DNA of 64,000 nt, taken from Trichobilharzia regenti. Lineage: Eukaryota > Platyhelminthes > Trematoda > Strigeidida > Schistosomatidae. The position numbers were made by a program, and so were the translations under genes. Every line of letters begins with the position of its first letter. The stretch's first letter is position 1. The DNA is taken from positions 17,467,517 to 17,531,516 of the forward strand of contig OX235263.1 in the NCBI GenBank assembly GCA_944472135.2, read 5' to 3'. Below are positions 31,791 to 43,835 of the stretch, piece after piece. Below the pieces are notes generated by a model. The model did not search any database. It had not been told where the DNA came from and was given only the letters and a program-made list of their open reading frames with translations.

Positions 31791-32562
31791 TATAATAATA
31801 TATACTTCTTCCTGTTTATGCAGGAACATACCAATTGTACAGGCATGGATAAGATTTTATATAGATTACACAATTTGATGTTTGATGAATTTACAGTTTG
31901 GTTGTTCTCTCTGACATGAGAGTCAGTCGGAACAGTCTGCTATAAAGTCTGTTTGTGTAGCACATAAAGAGATATAGAAATATTGTCTTCACTTCAACAA
32001 AAAACCAGACATCAGATGAATGTAATACAGATATCTGGGAAAAGTAAAGCTTGAAGTCAATTCTCCTATATAACTTTGTTTTGAACAGCACCCTTGGCTT
32101 AAAGTTTATTGATGTATTATGTTGAGATCAGTGATATATTTATTCCACATTTTCAGCAGTCTTATCGTAGTTTTATAACAGGAAAGAAATTTGACCGTGG
32201 ATACGAAAACTAGATGAGGTCATGTTAAGTTGTTTTACTGCATCAAATGGTGTCGAGGTCGATTCCAGAATTCTCCATTTGCGCCATTTGTGTCTGCATG
32301 GCGGACTGTACTCGTAAGTCAAGTAAAATGTTGAAAACTATTTGAAAACCAGTTGCTTCTTCATTTCAGATCATGAATACTCATTTACAGCATGTTTCAC
32401 AGCGTCTTCAAATGGTAGAATTGGATCGTTCATGGAATTTCAGTGGTTATGAGGTAGACGGTTTGGAATTAATCCTCATTTCAGTTTAGATGCAGGGTTG
32501 TTCGACCTCGACCAGAAGATGAATAAGAGCAGCAGAATACCAGAAAGAGAAAGTATGTGTAC
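31791..32562 (-). mobile_element. 772-bp SINE-like insertion present only in the right arm
   Basis: Interrupts an otherwise continuous match to 23430-23460. Its sense (-) strand ends with GCCTGTACAATTGGTATG, the stem TTCCTG-CATAAA-CAGGAA and TATTATTATA. Most of it matches the 3' 700 bp of 20392-21597, so it is a 5'-truncated copy. Flanking AATT and ATTA are compatible with a short target duplication. Confidence 0.75.
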
Positions 32563-33325
32563 ATTATGGGTTGAATGATTACCTGAATGTATGTGATCCA
32601 CAGACTGCATGTAGGATTTACAGTTTGAAGTTATGTGTTGGCAAACCGAAACTTTATGACCGATGAAAGAGATGAGTCAAGAGACGTGTTAATTTGTAGG
32701 GATTTGACTAGTTTTAGGTTTGGTCACGAACTGGTATCAGTTAGAGAGCCATTGAAAACTAGGGTATACTGAACAGCCCCTTTAAATTAGACTGGGGCTT
32801 TCCAGCACCACGCGACCACGACCTCACCGTGGGTCGGGCCAAGGACCTCAGGGTTCCAAAGTTAGCTGAATAGGACGAGACAGTTAATTAGCACTCCCTC
32901 GTTTGCAGAGGTTCTCTAGTTGAGATCAGTCCGTGGTCAAACCTTTGAAATGGTACCATCCCCTTCATAAGTGACACCTTAAAATGAATCTAGTACTCAC
33001 TATTGGCTGATTAGGGAATATAGTTGATTGAAGTTCCAATGAAAAGTCATAACCACTGAGGACAAGAGGTTGGTTTCATGACAAACACTCCTCGATGACA
33101 ATGACTGGCAGTAGTGCTGAGGATGAAAAATGACGGAAGTCAGAATTCTAGGGCTACCTGATGTTTGAACTGTACAACTGGCGTTATCTACCACCATAAG
33201 GATAATGTGACTTAAAAAGTCAACTTATTTTAAAAAGGCCACCTGTCTGGTATTCCACCGTGACCCTAAAGCCACGAGTTGTGTCATTGATTTTGTCGTC
33301 AGTGCGAGCCACTAAATATCCCCAT

Positions 33326-34230
33326 TATTATTCCTCTGGGCTCGAAGTAGGACACAGAGCTTCAACAACATATTTGCGCCTTCCTCCTTTCTCTGCTGTC
33401 CTCTTCAGCTGGGTCCATAACTGACAATAATTTTTCATCGCCTCCGACTAGCATGATCGCCTTCATGTAGCCCACGTACCTGCTACTCACCTGTTAATCC
33501 CCACTGGGGTTCGACTCAAACATTGGCCTACATTGAGCGCTATGTCGCTTGGCGGCCTCCCCGAAGTATACCCGATCTATCTCCACATTCCCCTACATAA
33601 TTTTTGAACAATCGGCTCTTGGTTGGTTTGTCTCCAGCCAGAGTTTTTGGTAGCTAATTCTTCTTGGCTGGGCGCCAGGCAACTGACCTTCGGTATGGAG
33701 CCAGCTGAGGCAGCTACTAATAAAAGTCTGAAGTATTTTGGAAATGTTTTCTTGACATGCGAAGTTTCTGACTCGTATGGAAGAACTGATATACCTCACA
33801 TTTGTGTTAAAAATCCAATTCCAGTTCTTTATACTGTGGAGTCCTGAAGATTTCCAAACTGATTTTGGGTTGTTGAAGGCGCACCTCGCCTTTCCGATTC
33901 TGGCTGACTGGCTTTGACATCTTCAGCAGTGCTATCCGCCTGTGGTTGAAAACACGCTTCCTATATAACTGAAGGAGGTAACTTCTGTCAAATCTCTCCC
34001 ATCGATGGTGATTGGTTATCTTCAACCCATCCGTCTTCTCTATGTTCACATGGAGTCCTGTATTCTCTGGCTGCCTCTTCAGCTAGTTTGTTGGTCTCCG
34101 CCAGCAAGTGTTGTAGTTTGCGTGACATTAGACACACATCATCTGCGAAATCTAGATCTATTAGAGTCTTCTTATTGGCGGTCCAACTTATTCATGCCCC
34201 CTTGCTCTCCAAGAAAGTTTCCCGCCTGTC
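33326..34230 (-). pseudogene. RTE-like LINE fragment, mirror copy
   Basis: Mirror of 21776-22680 with the same FADD-containing RT remnant on the - strand and the same frame breaks. Confidence 0.7.
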
Positions 34231-34285
34231 ACTTAATCTCAAACGAAACAGCCAAATGAAAGTTACTCACTGAAAGCAAAAAGAT

Positions 34286-36702
34286 TGTATAATATGCAAA
34301 AATTGTTGAGTGGGTTTGCAGTAAATCACGAAATTAAGTTAATGTATTTTTTGAGGTACTGCACTAGAGTTGCCGCAAGAGCTATACAGTGCTGTAAGGT
34401 TATGCCTCCAAACAATCAGTAAACACTCAGTGGGGGTAGGAGCCAACAAAGTAATCCTTTCAAAGCATATGTATACTTCAAATGGGCACGGAGACTCTGT
34501 AGAATACGTCATAATCCAAATCACTGCCTATGCAGCGCCAATAAACCTGGATATCTGTGATATAACGAAAACATGCTGAAAGCTGCATCTCAGATCAAGT
34601 TGATTCATTCGACGGTAATGATCTGCTCCTGCATGCCTTATTTGACACATTGAATGGAATGGTCCGCGGTTATTCTGATAAAAAATTCACCGGTTGCTGA
34701 ATCAAAAGTACTTCTCTGCATGTTTAACTGTATTCTAACTGCTATGATTAATTCCAAACCTTTTATCTCATAATCAATCAAATTCCAGGAACGATCCAAT
34801 TCCACCATTTGAAGACGCTGTGAAACATGCTGTAAATGAGTATTCATGATCTGAAATGAAGAAGCAACTGGTTTTCAAATAGTTTTCAACATTTTACTTG
34901 ACTTACGAGTACAGTCCGCCATGCAGACACAAATGGCGCAAATGGAGAATTCTGGAATCGACCTCGACACCATTTGATGCAGTAAAACAACTTAACATGA
35001 CCTCATCTAGTTTTCGTATCCACGGTCAAATTTCTTTCCTGTTATAAAACTACGATAAGACTGCTGAAAATGTGGAATAAATATATCACTGATCTCAACA
35101 TAATACATCAATAAACTTTAAGCCAAGGGTGCTGTTCAAAACAAAGTTATATAGGAGAATTGACTTCAAGCTTTACTTTTCCCAGATATCTGTATTACAT
35201 TCATCTGATGTCTGGGTTTTTTGTTGAAGCGAAGACAATATTTCTATATCTCTTTATGTGCTACACAAACAGACTTTATAGCAGACTTTTCCGACTGACT
35301 CTAATGTCAGAGAGAACAACCAAACTGTAAATCCATTATACATCAAATTGTGTAATTTATATAAAAACTTATCCATGCCTGTACAATTGGTATGTTCCTG
35401 CATAAACAGGAAGGAATATATTATTATTATTAAAGCAATATTTATGCACGCCTATACAATTGGTGTACCCTACATAGCTAGGGAAAAAATTGTACCTTAT
35501 TATATTATCTTTACTAAATATGCTTATTAATATTATGTGTAACTTATCGAATTGATGATGCCTGTAAACTGGCGACCCTCATGTAAAAAATGAGAATATA
35601 TATTATTATTATTATTATTAAACGAAGGATATACAGAGGCGATGAGGATACTACGGCAAAGGTTTGGAAAACCCTTTATGATATCCCGTAGTATTTTTGA
35701 GACCATAAAAGGTAATGGGTCACAGTTAAACGATAATTCAGACGAATTCGCAGAGTTCTTGGACAGTTAAATGGTATGTAGAAATACACTTGAGTCTTTT
35801 AATTGCGTAGACGAATTGAATTCAAGCTCCGTACTTGAGACTGTTGCCAAGAGATTACCGGTTCGTCTACAAAGAAAGTTCATAAAGGCCTGTTCACATC
35901 TAGAGGAAGATGGTTTGAAGCCTGGATTCGATGATATTGCGTGGCTGGTGAACCAAGGTGTCAATCAAGCTATAAGCCAGTTTGCCATTATATTGCATCC
36001 CACCCACAGAATAGAGCAGTCTGAGGGCAAAACGCAATCATTGATGACGAAAGGGTCTCAGAGAAGTGGATATCGAGAAAGCTTAATGGGGTCTAGTAAT
36101 TCATAGAAACTTACTGTGTATAACAGTTTTCGTGGGACGTCCTCAACTGATAGGTTACAAGTTGTGAGACACACATGGTTGTGTTTTATACGTTTGCAAA
36201 ACGTGCACACAAAGTCTAACTGGTAAGCAGTGAGCAATTTTAGCAGTAAGCTAAATGTGAAATCAGCGTCATCAAGGTCTGACTACGAATGGTTTGGCGA
36301 TAATGGTGCGGTGAAGAAGCCTGTAGTTGCAACTGGTTAGCCATTGTTGAATAGAGTGTTACAGACGAAACCGAAGTTTGTGCAGAAGAAGGGAGATACA
36401 GTTTAAGGGCCTAGTTCTGACTTCACAAGTTTACAAGGTATTACTAGTCAGAGTGGAGGTATAAAACCTTTAAGGATTTGCGAGGAAGAACCCAAATTGT
36501 CTCCAGCTCTTATTAAGAGTTTGAAAATGATAAAGTCGATTATGCAAACGGCGGTAGAGTGAATATTTGTGACAATGGTCATCCTATAGCACATTTTTTC
36601 TCTGATCATGATGAGGTGAGCTAAATGCCTACTACTACTGAGTTGAATAAAAGTTTTCTACAACTTGAATGTTAAGTAGAATTAAGAGCAGATGCAGTGG
36701 TC
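34286..36702 (+). pseudogene. Degenerate BEL-type gag, mirror copy, split by a 1.2-kb insertion
   Basis: Mirror of 19304-21720. Gag is visible at 34286-34408 and again from 35615 with several stops (for example TAA at 35767-35769 and TAG at 36103-36105). The insertion at 34409-35614 separates the parts. Confidence 0.75.
34409..35614 (+). mobile_element. SINE-like/non-LTR element with ATT-repeat tail, mirror copy
   Basis: Sense orientation here. Three 3' modules in a row carry different stems: TTCCTG-CATAAA-CAGGAA (about 35391-35410), CCCTA-CATAGC-TAGGG (about 35467-35482) and CTCAT-GTAAAAA-ATGAG (about 35578-35595), the last followed by (ATT)n. It is either one element with repeated ends or nested insertions into successive tails. 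Confidence 0.6.
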
Positions 36703-37983
36703 GAAGGTATGGATACTCACGAGACCGTCAGTTTAAATAATCAGCGTGTAGCCCACTTACCAACAGATGGTAATGCTAAACTGCAGCTAATCATAAAAGA
36801 CAGCAGTGGTGGTTAGCTTGCAGTTAGACAACTTTCTAAATGTCGAACAACAACAACCTTTGTCTTTGTCCTCACCCGGCATATCCAGTTTCAAGGTCAT
36901 AGCAGGTTCCTGCGTCCACTGGTCATATGTTTTTCGTTAATTCGTTTACCATTGAAATTTAAAAGTTTTTTGGACGTTTTGTATATTTTAAGTGTTGAGG
37001 TCAATTTTTGTCACTGGATGCTACTATGAAGCTTATATTTAGTCTGAAGTTCACAGTTATTAAGTTGGTAGTTAACGAATAATCATGTTAAACCTGCAAT
37101 CATTGATCTAATTCACGTATAGTGTGCTAAGGTAGTAAGGTAGCACAGATCGAAATTTAATTGCAGTCTCTTAAGCTTACTGTAATGCCGAATTAATTCT
37201 TGCTAATTCTGGACTAACTAACATTCTATAGTAAGTAAACTCGGAAACTTTCCTACGGTCGCTTGATTATTTGCACAAACTGAAACTGTGTGCTGATTTA
37301 TCAGCATGACTGGCACTAATTTAGCACCCCACTCTTCTTCTACGCTTTTCCAGAAGTAGCTTATCAGCAAAACGTCACTCGCAGCTCTTTTCCATCAGGA
37401 CTGATTGAGTTTTTATACTGAACTCCGCACAAAAGTGTAGCCGTTCGTGTTGTTACACTATGTATAGCACACAGGTTGCGAAAAAAGTGCTAATGAACTG
37501 AGGCGTATGGAAGAAAGAATGAATACAAGAAAGTGAGCATTACATGGGACTTATAAATAACAAAGGGCAAATACATCTGCAGTTAGTTCTTAGGCTGTTG
37601 AGAACCGCAAGCAAACAGTCCACACCTCCTTAAATGGCTCAAACCAATATTCAAAGACTTCATGGGTTTATTTGACCACTCCTAACTCTATTCCAGCCTA
37701 ATCCGACGTCAGCTTGCATTGATCGACTTTTCTAATCTGATAAAATACGGCTCATTTTATCAGACATTCCATTCTGTTTTATGAATGTCTCTGTGCAGGA
37801 GCATCTTTAAAAATTTACTATTACCCTTTAGTTGTGTATCGTTTCTACGTCTTCTGAAAAATGTTGGTTCAGCATTGTTTGAGATGTTAACATCTAATTT
37901 GTTTGAAGAAATGTCAAAACTTAGTGAAGTCAAATACAAATCAACTGAGAGGTTTTCGTAATTAATAAATAATAATAATAATT
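36703..37983. other. Tail of degenerate gag, then unclassified DNA
   Basis: 36703-36850 still resembles gag (ATCAGCGTGTAGCCCAC...). From there to 37983 I recognise only a decayed CR1-like 3' end on the - strand near 37590-37720. A 77-codon frame at 37760-37993 (-) has no recognisable domain. Confidence 0.4.
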
Positions 37984-38217
37984 TTTCCTTCACGTTCCCA
38001 GTAGAACATAGGGCCTCAAGCTAGTGGCTTGAAGTTTCTGTAGCAATGTTTATTTTACAGGATGGGGTTGCTAGCCTCATGCCCAACCTTTCCTCTTCAC
38101 CAGTATTATTTCTGGCTTAGTGAAGTAGAGGAGTGCGTCGGCCGGGGATCGAACCCCGGACCATGTGCATGGTCGGCGAGAGTCCTAACCACTGTGCCAC
38201 CGACGCACTCATCTTTA
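37984..38217 (-). mobile_element. tRNA-like SINE with RTE-type tail
   Basis: The head on the - strand folds like a tRNA: GCGTCGG pairs with CCGACGC, with A box TGGCACAGTGG and B box GGTTCGATCC. The anticodon-arm-like hairpin GACCATG/CATGGTC has a short loop and the T arm is irregular, so this is not a functional tRNA. The body ends CTATGTTC-TACTGGGAACGTGAAGG, resembling the RTE 3' end in this window. Other copies are at 43393, 47735, 53690, 59272 and 63606. Confidence 0.7.
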
Positions 38218-38822
38218 TAGAGATCGCGTTAAGTTATATAGTTATGGTTTATTAAAAGAACGTTTAATTTCCGGTTGTGGCAACCCCAGTCGCTCCTTAT
38301 TAAGGACAATTCTGATTGAAGACTGAACTTACGGTATTCATTTTTAATTTCGTATCCGTGATTATTTATTCCCCTCGTGTATCTATGCGGAGATGTCTAC
38401 TGCAAGAATAGACAAAAGGCTACTGACTTGGTGTACTATTCTGTAACAGAAAACTGATGGTCACTCTTCCTGTAAGTCAGTTATTAGAGTTAATAACTCA
38501 GTAGGAGGACCTTTATTCCACGGGTTCAAAGTTCATCTGTAACTCACCTGTTGTATCCTCTGAGTTCCTCCAAGATGGCGGATACGCCTTGCCAACTGGT
38601 GATCGCCAACAAGTACGAAACCTAGGTGCAAGGTTTACTGCCGATTGCCTTGAACCATCTAATAACAACATTTGTTCCTAATTATAGGTATGGGTCTCAC
38701 TTTTTATTACTTAAGTTTGGTATACATTGTTGGGATGTGCGATAGATGTAAAAACTTCGGAACGAATTGCCGATCCAAAATCTTAACTTGGAATCTCGTT
38801 CAGTAGGAATCTGTAATACAGC

Positions 38823-38827
<5 letters not shown>
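38218..38827. other. Unclassified spacer
   Basis: No gene or element recognised. It ends in an (ATT)n microsatellite (38828-38870) that is the tail of the following - strand LINE. Confidence 0.4.
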
Positions 38828-38867
<40 letters not shown>

Positions 38868-40143
38868 TATTGTATCCTTTAGTTCCTAGAAGAACATATG
38901 GCTTCAGCTGCACGTCTCCATTGCCTTCTGTTTTCTGACAACTTTTTCACCCCGCTCCAAGTCTGCCCACACGCTTTCATCTCATCTTCACATCACCTCC
39001 TCCAAGTCACCCCACCTCCGGACGACCAACTCGCCGCTTCCCTTTCGGGTTCCACTCGAGCAATGGCTTGCCTAGTGATGTCACTTGATGGTTTGTTTTC
39101 TCAGAGGATGGCCAATCCATCTCCATTTCTTCCTGCCTATTTGCTGCACAATCGGCTCCTGGTTGGTTCGCTCATTGCCGGAGATCCCTATTGCAGATAT
39201 TTTCTGGCCGGCCATCTGATCTTGAGTATTGAGCAAAGACAACTGTTGATGAAGGTCTGTAGTTTGTTTGAGATGCTCTTTATGACGCGCTGGTCAAGTC
39301 TCTGATCCGTATAGCAAGTAGCACTGACTGACTTCACAATGGAGTTGAAAATCCGGATCTTATTTTCATTTTCATGCTAAGTGCTGTTGACCTCCACACA
39401 GACTTGAGAGTAATGAAAGTTTGTCTTGCTTTTCCGATTCTGGCTTTGATATCCTCGTCAGTTCCTGGTGCCTGTAGTTGAAACGATGCTTCCCAAGTCG
39501 GTAGGTGAAGGAGGTTGTTTCTTTCAGGTTCCTCCCATTTATTCTGGCTGATTGTTGTCTGTTGTTGTTGTTGTTGTTGCTGTTGGCCAGGAATCTTCAT
39601 CACCTCTGTTTTCTCTATGTTCACCTGAAGTAAAGTCCTATCTTTGATGCTTCTTCCGCCAACTTGTTGCTTTTCACTTGCATATCTTCCAGTTTGTGGG
39701 AAATCAGACATATATCAACGGCGAAGTCCAGATCTTCCAAGTTTGTTTTTGTGTGGGTCCATTTTATGCCTGTTTTCTCATTGTCCGCCGCTGTCTGTCT
39801 GTCTGTCGCATTATCCAATCTACTACAATCAGGAAAACCATTGGCGATAGTAGACAGCCTTGCCTCACTCCCTGCCTCACTTCGAAGGATTCCGTAAGTT
39901 TCCCGTTGTGGATTACTTGGCATGCAGCATTGTCGTATAACTGTTGAATGACATGTATAATTGTCGATGGCATCCCGTAGTAGCGAAGTAGTTGCCAAAT
40001 CGCCTCTCGATCGACGCTTTCGAAGGCCTTTTCAAAGTCGATGAAGTTGAGATGGAGAGGTGACTGGCATTCCAAGCTTTGTTCAATGATGATCCGTAGT
40101 GTGGCGATTTGATCAATACATGATTTGCTTCTCCTGAATCCAG
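38828..40143 (-). pseudogene. RTE-like LINE copy 1 (recombinant: right-arm 5' part, unique 3' end)
   Basis: On the - strand the RT fingers-palm blocks appear: IDQIATLRIIIEQSLE, FIDFEKAFESVDREAIW and RQGVRQGCLLSPMVFL, then LDFAVDICLISHKL. The catalytic FADD is FAVD, so the RT would be inactive. The 5' end is truncated at 40143, at the same point as the right-arm copy. The 3' end lacks a 48-bp deletion that copy 2 and the right-arm copy share, and keeps the CPHAFISSSHHLLQ-encoding antisense stretch. Confidence 0.8.
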
Positions 40144-40223
40144 TGATCAAACAAAGTATGGAATATATACTCTAATAACTTAATGCGGACGCTTATAAAT
40201 GCAGAATCATGTGACGAGGAATT

Positions 40224-40720
40224 GAATTCCTGAAGAGTTAGCCTGTCTTTGATCATAGGTGTCTGAGACCTATCTGCTATGCTAGATGGTGGTATAATAG
40301 GGTGATAGTAATGTTGAGGTTAGGCGTCGAGTTTTAGGTAAGGAATGAAAGTCAATCGGTGATGAGGTTGTGACATGGATAGGACACGTGCTACGCATGT
40401 CTATCCATCCATCCTCTTCTTCGAAAGACAATGTTAGCTGACACAGGACCAGGTTAGAAAACAGCTAGTGCTGGTCAAATCAAAACATACCCTCAGTTCA
40501 TGAAATACTTGACAGTTAGCTTGAGCCACATTGGGAGAAGGTGTAGGCTATGTGGTTGGAGTCCTCTAGTTACTATTGGTGACATGGTTCAAAATTGTTC
40601 TCAGAGGCTTAGAAGCATTTTACACTCTACGACCACATCTACCAAACATTGCAGCTTATTACAGTTTTCTTGAATCCCTTATGGAGTGCAGCTGCTTGAG
40701 CTGTTACACTTCTGTGCTAA
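40224..40720 (+). pseudogene. CR1-like LINE 3' fragment
   Basis: Matches, with decay, the 3' end seen better at 44225-44880 and 59704-60794 (TTGATCATAGGTG, AGCTGACACAGG.CCAGG..GAAAACAGCTAG). It is the end of an ORF2-type protein plus 3' UTR. Mirror at 55646-56142. Confidence 0.6.
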
Positions 40721-40844
40721 TTTCTACGTTGAAATTCAGCGAGTCACTTGATTACAAGATTAATCTGAAAACACAGCAGTAGATTTATTAAATTTTTAAT
40801 TAATGAAAATAAAGTGACGTCGATTTCAATAACTTAAAACCTAC

Positions 40845-40940
40845 AATCAACAGCGTAAAATTTTTCACGTTCATTAAGAGTACGAACAACACCCACAATA
40901 TCGACATATAATATCCACCTTGGACCTAATCGAAAAAGAC
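40845..40940 (-). pseudogene. Copy of STN1 exon 2 (inverted, out of order)
   Basis: Exact mirror of exon 2 at 55426-55521, with acceptor AG and donor GTAGGT retained. It encodes WILYVDIVGVVRTLNEREKF on the - strand. Here it lies downstream of the copies of exons 3 and 4, so the normal transcript cannot be made from this block. No copy of exon 1 is present. Confidence 0.8.
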
Positions 40941-41022
40941 CTGTGGAATAAATAGACAATAATAATAATAATAACATTACCAGTATCACAAAAATAAATT
41001 CAAAAGTATAAGTGTCGACCAA

Positions 41023-41220
41023 AGATATCGGTCATAGAACCATCGGAAAACCTGGAAGTACTGAACAGCTGTTTCGTCACACTAGTTTGGAACTGTTCAT
41101 CAGGGTGCAACCACAGGGGTTCGAACCTAGGACCTTCCGATTTTGAGGTGAGCTTACAAACCATCAAGCCATAGGGACCCGATCCAATGGCCAGCCCATG
41201 AATTCCAACTTCTCCCGATT
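41023..41220 (-). mobile_element. tRNA-like SINE with hammerhead-like 3' half
   Basis: On the - strand the B box GGTTCGAACCCC and an A-box-like TGGCTTGATGG precede CTGATGAACAGTTCC...GACGAAACAGCTG. Same family as 55146-55343 (mirror) and 49505-49700. Confidence 0.65.
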
Positions 41221-41399
41221 AACGATATAGCCCGACTACTAGTCAATGTCCTCACACCCGACCTGCTGTACCCCTACCTTATTGGGGTAAGTCACCAGTT
41301 AGCATCAGAGTGAGATTCAAGTGCTGGTTCGCCGGAGTTTGATTTGATTGGCTACATGATTTCATCATGAGCTGATACCGGTTAGAGGGGAGTCTTTGC

Positions 41400-41705
41400 G
41401 AGGCTAAAAGGTGAATACATCTGCGTAATCTCCGAAAACGTGTAGCTGAACACTATCCGGTTTGGTTAATGAAAGGCGAACGTAGAACTGCAAAGTCGTC
41501 TATTTGTGATCACCTGTTAGAGTCTGGTCATTTAGCCTCACGTAATTCATCTTTCAAAGTTATCTACATGGCAAAATCGAATTGATCCAAAAGTTTACGT
41601 TTTCTTCACTTATGCATAGCTAGCCGAAGCTTTAGCTATACATGAACAGAAACCTAAATTATGTGTTCAAAAGCGTTTTGTCAAACCGCTTTCTTTACCT
41701 TGGTC
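41400..41705 (+). pseudogene. Penelope-like element, C-terminal GIY-YIG region remnant
   Basis: Translation in mixed frames gives HVIHLSKLSTW..., LAEALAIHEQKPKLCVQKRF and KPLSLPW, the usual end of the endonuclease part of Penelope-like proteins (an ...EA.AI...KP.LC.Q...PLSLPW pattern). Many stops. Mirror at 54661-54966. Confidence 0.55.
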
Positions 41706-41830
41706 ATAATAATGTTCTTTCTAGTTTCTATTTTATTTTGCCACTTGAATTCTTTCCACTTCACTTCACATCTTCATTCTTACCGTAATCGTACTCTTAA
41801 TTTTCAAAATTTTTAGACAACACTTGACAT

Positions 41831-43233
41831 ATAATTTAATGGAACAGGTAACTCACATCGGAAGTAATTTACCAGTGCTGGTATGACACTCTATTGACTA
41901 AATGCTGCATTCATTCTGTTTGGTATATCTAATAACTAGACTGTGATCTAACCTGCTAGTTACCTGCTTGTATAAAAGCCCAATATCCATCAACAGCTAA
42001 CCATACATGTTCGTTGTTCTTTTGCCCTCTTATATATATAAACATAACTCAGGTTAAATAGTTATTTCCACACGTGAATACTTTTCGCAGCCAATGAAAT
42101 TTAAAGATAAATCACTTGTGTCAAACTGTCTGTCTGTCTACTTTTGACATAGAACTTTGCACCGATATGCAACAGTTCAAGTTGCCACACTCCATATAGC
42201 ACACAAAGCAAGAGAGGAAAGTAGGAGAAATGCAGAATAGAGACAGTAAACAGAGGTGTGAGACAAAAGGAATAGTAATATCGAAGAACAATATAGTTTC
42301 ATTGGAAATTATATGTTACAAGGAGTGGATGCATCTGCACCAGCCATTGAGAACGATCACTTTGAGCCATATCACCGATTGTTTCCGGCCATTGGTGTTT
42401 ACCGTCCGATAGCTACTACAGTGATGTGGTGGTCGGGCTTACACATTGCGATGACCCAACAAGCTACACCGGCTAGAACCAATGTTCCTTCAGGTCCTAC
42501 TATGCTAGGAAGGTTGTTAGGATAACGATTTGACTAAAAGCAGTTACCAGCATAGTGTAAGATTTTTTCACACTATTCTAGGGGTCTTTGGGCGAAGTCG
42601 TACTGCTGGGGAACAGGGATTTGCCAGCAGTGAAGTGTTTCCCTCAGATGACCAGCATGCCGGCCAGCTATGCTGTCTCTCCACTCCGGAGAGAGTGGGT
42701 TAGAAAAGGTCGACCTCAACAACTGTACATCCCGGCTTACCCTACGGTGGTCCGTAACCGGCAGTAATTTTACTAATACGGAACTAAACCAAGAAACCAG
42801 CTCATGCAGGCCATGTGTGACCGGAATAAGGCAGTTGTCCGCGGTCACGCAACACTAACCCTTTTTCTGTTTCAGGTACCCAAGAAATCAACCAACTTCC
42901 ACGGTGTGGGCAGCCGGGGAGTAACAACCGTTCACACACTCCCGAAAGCCCATGGAACTTCCTAGAGCATCGTTCTCCCTTACTTCTGTGAAACGCTGGG
43001 TCTTTAAGTATTAGGTGTGTAAAGATTTGGGACAAATTAAATCATACTATTAATAGACATTTGACTTTTACAGTCGGTAGCTCATAAGTTCAAAACTTGT
43101 CTTTCTTTTTGATGAATTATACTTCTGTTTACTAAGAAAAGATTGTGGTGGTCTACAACTTTAAGGGATATGATACCAAAAACTGGTATTTCCGCATAAC
43201 TATCTGCCTATTTCTAATCACACAAAAGCGCCC
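41831..43233. other. Part of the left block with no partner inside the window
   Basis: At 41830 the match to 54536 ends; at 43234 the match to 64000 is cut by the window edge. 42130-42430 is a CR1-like 3' end on the - strand. 42431-43233 holds unclassified sequence, with no recognised domain in its short frames. Confidence 0.5.
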
Positions 43234-43392
43234 CCCTCCCCCAACTAGAGTAAAATTAACACATTTCAAGTTCTCTTGCAGTTTTACTCATCATCAACTC
43301 AACTGTATATAATAAAAATCACACATAGTCAAAATAATCTAGAATGAAACGAACAGGTGACTAACTCCAAGTATTTTTATATTTTATTTCAT

Positions 43393-43628
43393 TCCTTTGT
43401 CTTTCCAGTGGAACATAGGGTGGCTTCAAGCTAGAGGCTTGAAGTTTCCGTAGCAGTGGTGTTTATTTTTACAGGATGCGATTGCTAGCCTCATGCCCAA
43501 CCTTTGCTCTTTACTAGTATTATTACTGGCTTAGCGAGGCACAAGAGTGCGTCTGTGGCCGGGGATAGAACCCCGGATCATGTGCATGATCGGCGAGCGT
43601 CCTAACCACCGTGCCACCGAAACACACA
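43393..43628 (-). mobile_element. tRNA-like SINE with RTE-type tail
   Basis: Same family as 37984-38217. Acceptor-like and B-box parts are present with substitutions (GGGTTCTATCCCC). Its 3' end reads CCCTATGTTCCACTGG. Mirror at 63606-63841. Confidence 0.65.
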
Positions 43629-43835
43629 AGCTACAAATACTATCATGAAATAATGAAGAAACAATTTTGTATGTGTTTAACTTTGAAGCCTGCTGCCCCA
43701 CATATGACTGTGGGACAACATTTACTGTCATAGACTAGGGAGGACTTGTTCATTGGAATTACTGAGTTTAACGATATGCTTTAACACCACTCTGAAAGTA
43801 CTGGGTCCTGTCCCAAATAATGTATTGGGTGTGGA

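Larger units (their letters stand above)
31115..36702. repeat. Right arm of large inverted repeat I
   Basis: Reverse complement of 19304-24118 plus a 772-bp insertion (31791-32562). The outer breakpoint at 36702 matches 19304; beyond it the two sides are unrelated. Confidence 0.9.

Noticed and set aside
38130..38216. Functional tRNA gene on the - strand
   Set aside because: The acceptor-like stem is perfect, but the anticodon loop and T arm are irregular, and the same head occurs six times fused to a SINE body with an RTE-type tail.
38828..38870. CRISPR-like or functional repeat array
   Set aside because: Simple (ATT)n microsatellite, the tail of the adjoining LINE.
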